Positions 6,820-9,638 of a stretch of 9,638 bases of DNA are shown here, piece after piece. A program made the position numbers and the translations under genes. This stretch comes from Neisseriales bacterium. Lineage in GTDB: Bacteria; Pseudomonadota; Gammaproteobacteria; Burkholderiales; UBA11063. The stretch is taken from NCBI GenBank assembly GCA_008017145.1, contig SSGY01000095.1:1-9638 (forward strand), read 5' to 3'. The notes beneath the pieces are model-generated. The model had not been told where the DNA came from and did no database searches. It worked only from the letters and a program-made list of their open reading frames with translations. The stretch's first letter is position 1. Every line of letters begins with the position of its first letter.

Positions 6820-6828
6820 ATTATACCA
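6820..6828 (-). promoter_or_regulatory. Extended -10 promoter of the DUF1841-folD-rnr operon
   Basis: Leftward reading gives TGG-TATAAT: a perfect -10 hexamer (6820-6825) with the TGn extension (6826-6828), which can replace a good -35. No convincing -35 is seen 16-18 bases upstream. Predicted transcription start is near 6813, giving a leader of about 25 bases that holds the AGGAA ribosome-binding site at 6793-6797. The whole promoter lies in the 83-base gap after the block B genes. Confidence 0.65.
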
Positions 6829-6870
6829 TCATTCAATCGAGGACAGATGCAGAGAGATAAGTGATAAAAA

Positions 6871-7836
6871 TTACTTGCCATGAGCAATCATTTCTGCATT
6901 AAGATCATGATGAGATTTATAACGAATATTATCCTCAACAAAACAATTTCCCGAATAACAATTTAGTCTTGCATAGTAATTAACCTGCTCACCACTTTCA
7001 GAAACAGTGTTTATATTTTTCTTAAATATAACAATATAATCTGAAGCAAAACCTAACCTAATTGTATTAGCATATAAATAACAACCATTATCACCGCGCT
7101 CAAAATAATCAGGATTATTAACTGTTAAGTTACTATCTTGAGGCTTCATACCAGGAATAGGTGCAGCAATCAATTTACAACTGGTGATTGGTAAGAACAA
7201 TTTGGCATTGATTTCCAGATAATTGATCCGCTCAGAAGTACGGTACAAAACTTCAGAAAAAGGCTTCAATAACAGCATCACAAAAACAACTGCAATCATA
7301 GCTCTAAACCCTGATTGCTTCAACGGATGACGATGATGCTTAAATGCTAAATAAAGATTCATTAGTAGAAAATATAACGCAAACCATACAGCCAAAATAT
7401 GGAATTGATCTCCCACTTTAACTGTACTTGGTGAGAGATTGTGAATAACACTATAAAAAGCCAGCAGCAACAAGAACAATTTAACAGGTAAAAATATTTG
7501 TGGAATAATAAATGGAAGCCGATATCCAATATAGTTAAATATGATTATAACGATAAAAGGGTAGACTAAAAGGATCATTAATGCCATAGCAATTTGCATC
7601 AAAACAAACGTTGCAAAAGCGGTTATATTGGATTGTGGAATAAATGTATATGCGGCACTCATTGATTGGATACTGAGAGCTAGTAACATTATTACCGCTA
7701 CAAAAGGCAGTAAGTTATCAAACCTAAATAAATGCCGCAAAATATTTTTTACAATAAATTTATTAAATTGGTGTAAATCAGCTTCAGACCACTCTTGAAT
7801 ATATTGCCTGACACCTAAGAAAATTTTATGGAACAT
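6871..7836 (-). CDS. Unrecognised inner-membrane protein with a cysteine-containing C-terminal domain
   Basis: I do not recognise a family in this 321-residue protein. A positively charged N-terminal segment (1-41) precedes about five hydrophobic helices (roughly 44-63, 74-101, 112-133, 146-165, 177-195). The Lys/Arg/His-rich loop KHHRHPLKQSGFR (166-178) fits a cytoplasmic loop if the N-terminus is inside, placing the soluble C-terminal domain (about 196-321) in the periplasm. That domain has four cysteines (220, 252, 293, 298), consistent with two disulfides, plus several aromatic beta-like stretches. It is last gene of block B, starting 13 bases after the transporter stop, with only a weak GAAAG-type ribosome-binding site. 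No obvious terminator follows; the next gene's promoter lies in the gap. A sensor, an envelope enzyme subunit or a partner of the adjacent transporter are all possible. No function is assigned. Confidence 0.85.
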   Translation of the reverse strand: MFHKIFLGVRQYIQEWSEADLHQFNKFIVKNILRHLFRFDNLLPFVAVIMLLALSIQSMSAAYTFIPQSNITAFATFVLMQIAMALMILLVYPFIVIIIFNYIGYRLPFIIPQIFLPVKLFLLLLAFYSVIHNLSPSTVKVGDQFHILAVWFALYFLLMNLYLAFKHHRHPLKQSGFRAMIAVVFVMLLLKPFSEVLYRTSERINYLEINAKLFLPITSCKLIAAPIPGMKPQDSNLTVNNPDYFERGDNGCYLYANTIRLGFASDYIVIFKKNINTVSESGEQVNYYARLNCYSGNCFVEDNIRYKSHHDLNAEMIAHGK

Positions 7837-7849
7837 GATCGCACATCTT

Positions 7850-9139
7850 TCAATCTAACACTGTTTTACGATTAAATAAAACTAAACAACCGTAGCAAAC
7901 TAAAGCAATTACAATCAAAAAAATTGCTGGTGGAAAAAAATTATTATGCACCGTTTGGCTTGAGGCTTCCATTACCAAGTAAGTCAGCGAAGCAAAGGCC
8001 AAAAAACTGTTGCGGTAACAGGAAATAATTGCTAATTGCCGTATCGTTGGTGTAAATAAATTAGACAAAATTAATGGACAAGATAAGGCGAATAAATTAT
8101 GGAATACCACTAAAATTAAAACACCAAGTAGTGGAATAAGTTTAAAAAAGAACAAAATGTAACTGATTATACTGCCCATAATCAAACTTACTAGACCAAC
8201 TTTTATTAGATTAGCATAATTAAATCGATTTAAATGTTTATTCACCCACCAGCACAGAATAATAGCAACTATACTAGAACTCATTATAATGTTACTGGTC
8301 GTATGTAAGGAAATTCCTAAAACTACCTCTAAAAATTTAGGCATATAAATTACACTAATAATACAGAGGCTACTTCTTACACCGACTAGAGTTATCGCAA
8401 TTAGCGTATCTTGATGGAAATGTTTGAACATTAATTTGAAATTATTAGATGCCATATAGCGATAAAGTTTATTCTTAGCTTTATTTGATAGCTCATAATT
8501 AAAAAAGTAAAAAAACAAAGCTACACCAAGCCAGACTACGCTTAGAAAATAAATAAACACAAGCAGGGAATTTACTGGAGTAAGATGTAAATAGTCAATA
8601 ACTTTATAGCCAATAACGCCAGCTAGTAGACTCAGTTCAAGGCTACCGATAATGATGGAACTAAATTCAAAACTTAGTTGTTGCATGCTTAATACAGATT
8701 CATAAGTTTCATGAATAATTATACCGATGCAGATTTGATATACGAATCTAAATACAAGCAAGGCTAACAATATTTCCTGAACTAGGCTTTGACAAAAATA
8801 AGCTATTGTCATAGCCTGTAAACCAAGCATACACGCAATAGTGATGCTGGCTAGCACCATGATAGTTGATGATCTAAAACGGCGGTACAGACTGATAATG
8901 AGTCCTCCCACCAAATACTTTGCTAAAAAATTAGAGAACCATAGTACACCAAACAAAACTAAAATACCTCTAATCGGTGAATGGCAATATAGTTTAGTCA
9001 ACGCACTGGCATTATGTAAATAGACAATTATGTCAAAATACTCTAAAGAAAGTATAACTAGCGCTAAAATAACAGATTTTTTATGCGTAATACTTAATTG
9101 TGACGTATTAAATAATCGCCAGATACTGCTGAGTTTCAT
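7850..9139 (-). CDS. Divergent major facilitator transporter of the MHS type
   Basis: A 429-residue inner-membrane protein with about twelve hydrophobic helices, the usual MFS length. Its skeleton follows the MHS family: EYFDIIVY (33-40) in helix 1 stands where MHS proteins have an EWYDF-type motif. LFTPTIRQLAIISCYR (361-376) aligns with the FPxxVRYxGxxxxYN signature, and the FK-rich loop at 234-243 before helix 7 matches that of the transporter at 1-606. The conserved loop 2-3 motif GxxxDRxGRR is degraded to GGLIISLYRRFRSS (78-91), with the Asp missing, and the VRYxG motif has lost its Tyr-Ser-Gly. It may be a changed-function transporter or a sensor-like relative; the substrate is unknown. 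Its ATG overlaps the TGA of the cytochrome gene by 4 bases (ATGA), so translation is probably coupled. Confidence 0.8.
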   Translation of the reverse strand: MKLSSIWRLFNTSQLSITHKKSVILALVILSLEYFDIIVYLHNASALTKLYCHSPIRGILVLFGVLWFSNFLAKYLVGGLIISLYRRFRSSTIMVLASITIACMLGLQAMTIAYFCQSLVQEILLALLVFRFVYQICIGIIIHETYESVLSMQQLSFEFSSIIIGSLELSLLAGVIGYKVIDYLHLTPVNSLLVFIYFLSVVWLGVALFFYFFNYELSNKAKNKLYRYMASNNFKLMFKHFHQDTLIAITLVGVRSSLCIISVIYMPKFLEVVLGISLHTTSNIIMSSSIVAIILCWWVNKHLNRFNYANLIKVGLVSLIMGSIISYILFFFKLIPLLGVLILVVFHNLFALSCPLILSNLFTPTIRQLAIISCYRNSFLAFASLTYLVMEASSQTVHNNFFPPAIFLIVIALVCYGCLVLFNRKTVLD

Positions 9140-9638
9140 TTTTTCTGACGCTTCAAATTTGGCAGCATTCGCCGCAAGATATCAATTCTATCTAGATAAT
9201 GATGTTTTAGGGCTGCCAAAGTGTGTCCAGCAACCAAAGCCGCTAGCAGGATTGCCAAATATTTGTGTAGGAAGAGAAACTGCAAAGATACCGCCCATGG
9301 CTGTGGAGAGATTATTTGAAATAATTTAAAATTCAAAATATGAACATCATGCGAATAACTTTGAGTGAAGTAAATGCCAGAAATGGGAATTGCAAACATC
9401 AAAGCATACATCAACAGTACGCCAAAATTAGCTAGTATAGCTTCACTAAGCGGAAGTTCCGAAAGCTTTGGATAACGATGGGAAATTCGCCAAAACAAAC
9501 GAATAAATGCTAAAAGCAAAATAAATACACCAAACTGTTTATGAATTTCATATAGGTTTAACGAAGTACTCAGCTCAGAAAAATATACCAAAACTACGCC
9601 ACTGGTTAAATTGAAAAAAATCATTAGCGCAATGGACC
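9136..9638 (-). CDS. Cytochrome b561 family protein, N-terminus beyond the window
   Basis: An inner-membrane di-heme b-type cytochrome that passes electrons between quinol and a periplasmic acceptor or partner. The frame stays open to the window end, four codons past the Met at 9622-9624. The visible N-terminus starts within helix 1, where the family usually has a His-Trp heme ligand, so the real start is outside. Counting from that Met, His28 in helix 2 (EIHKQFGVFILLLAFIRLFWR is family-typical), His120 and His134 in helix 4 (LHKYLA...AGHTLAALKHH) are likely heme ligands, followed by the typical basic tail (DRIDILRRMLP). Four helices are expected, with about three and a half visible. The gene overlaps the downstream transporter start by 4 bases, heading block B within the window. 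Family call is firm; the partner is unknown. Confidence 0.9.
   Translation of the reverse strand, partial: SIALMIFFNLTSGVVLVYFSELSTSLNLYEIHKQFGVFILLLAFIRLFWRISHRYPKLSELPLSEAILANFGVLLMYALMFAIPISGIYFTQSYSHDVHILNFKLFQIISPQPWAVSLQFLFLHKYLAILLAALVAGHTLAALKHHYLDRIDILRRMLPNLKRQKK

Noticed and set aside
9030..9329. 99-residue plus-strand frame across the cytochrome b561/MFS junction
   Set aside because: It overlaps two recognisable genes on the other strand, and its translation shows no signal peptide, helix or domain.
9622..9624. ATG here as the true start of cytochrome b561
   Set aside because: The frame continues to the window end and the first family-typical heme-ligand segment of helix 1 would be missing; the ribosome-binding region cannot be seen.

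Overview
The window looks like chromosome from a low-GC proteobacterium. A betaproteobacterium, perhaps of the Neisseria side, fits best. The type-B class II aldolase resembles the Neisseria/Calvin-cycle subfamily as I remember it. DUF1841 is mostly a beta/gammaproteobacterial family. Both exported proteins have Gram-negative features: a signal peptide in each, and a beta-barrel ending in Phe in one. The DNA is visibly AT-rich throughout, judged by eye and not counted. The taxonomic call is inference. There is no tRNA, rRNA, CRISPR array, insertion sequence or phage gene that I can see.

Layout: the left part reads rightward. It starts with the C-terminal half of an MHS-type major facilitator transporter (1-606, cut by the window edge). 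A 12-bp hairpin that contains that gene's stop codon follows, then fructose-bisphosphate aldolase (662-1699) with a good intrinsic terminator. Next come two single exported-protein genes, each behind a roughly 320-base AT-rich intergenic stretch: a small cysteine-containing secreted protein of unknown function (2023-2406) and a small outer-membrane beta-barrel protein (2723-3286). A strong convergent terminator at 3321-3358 separates them from the leftward genes.

The right part reads leftward in two blocks. Block A (6787 to 3371) is DUF1841 protein - folD - rnr, with only 3 bases between each stop and the next start, behind an extended -10 promoter (TGG-TATAAT) with a 12-bp palindrome near the expected transcription start. 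It joins one-carbon folate metabolism to RNA turnover. Block B (window end to 6871) is cytochrome b561 (N-terminus cut by the window edge) - a divergent MHS-like transporter overlapping it by ATGA - an unrecognised five-helix membrane protein with a four-cysteine C-terminal domain that is probably periplasmic. Their order and coupling suggest one membrane module.

The housekeeping genes (fba, folD, rnr) are ordinary. The less explained material is block B, the twin HxxxH motifs of the DUF1841 protein, and the two exported proteins at 2.0-3.3 kb. I do not see convincing evidence of a wholly new system. Block B is the best candidate for something undescribed.
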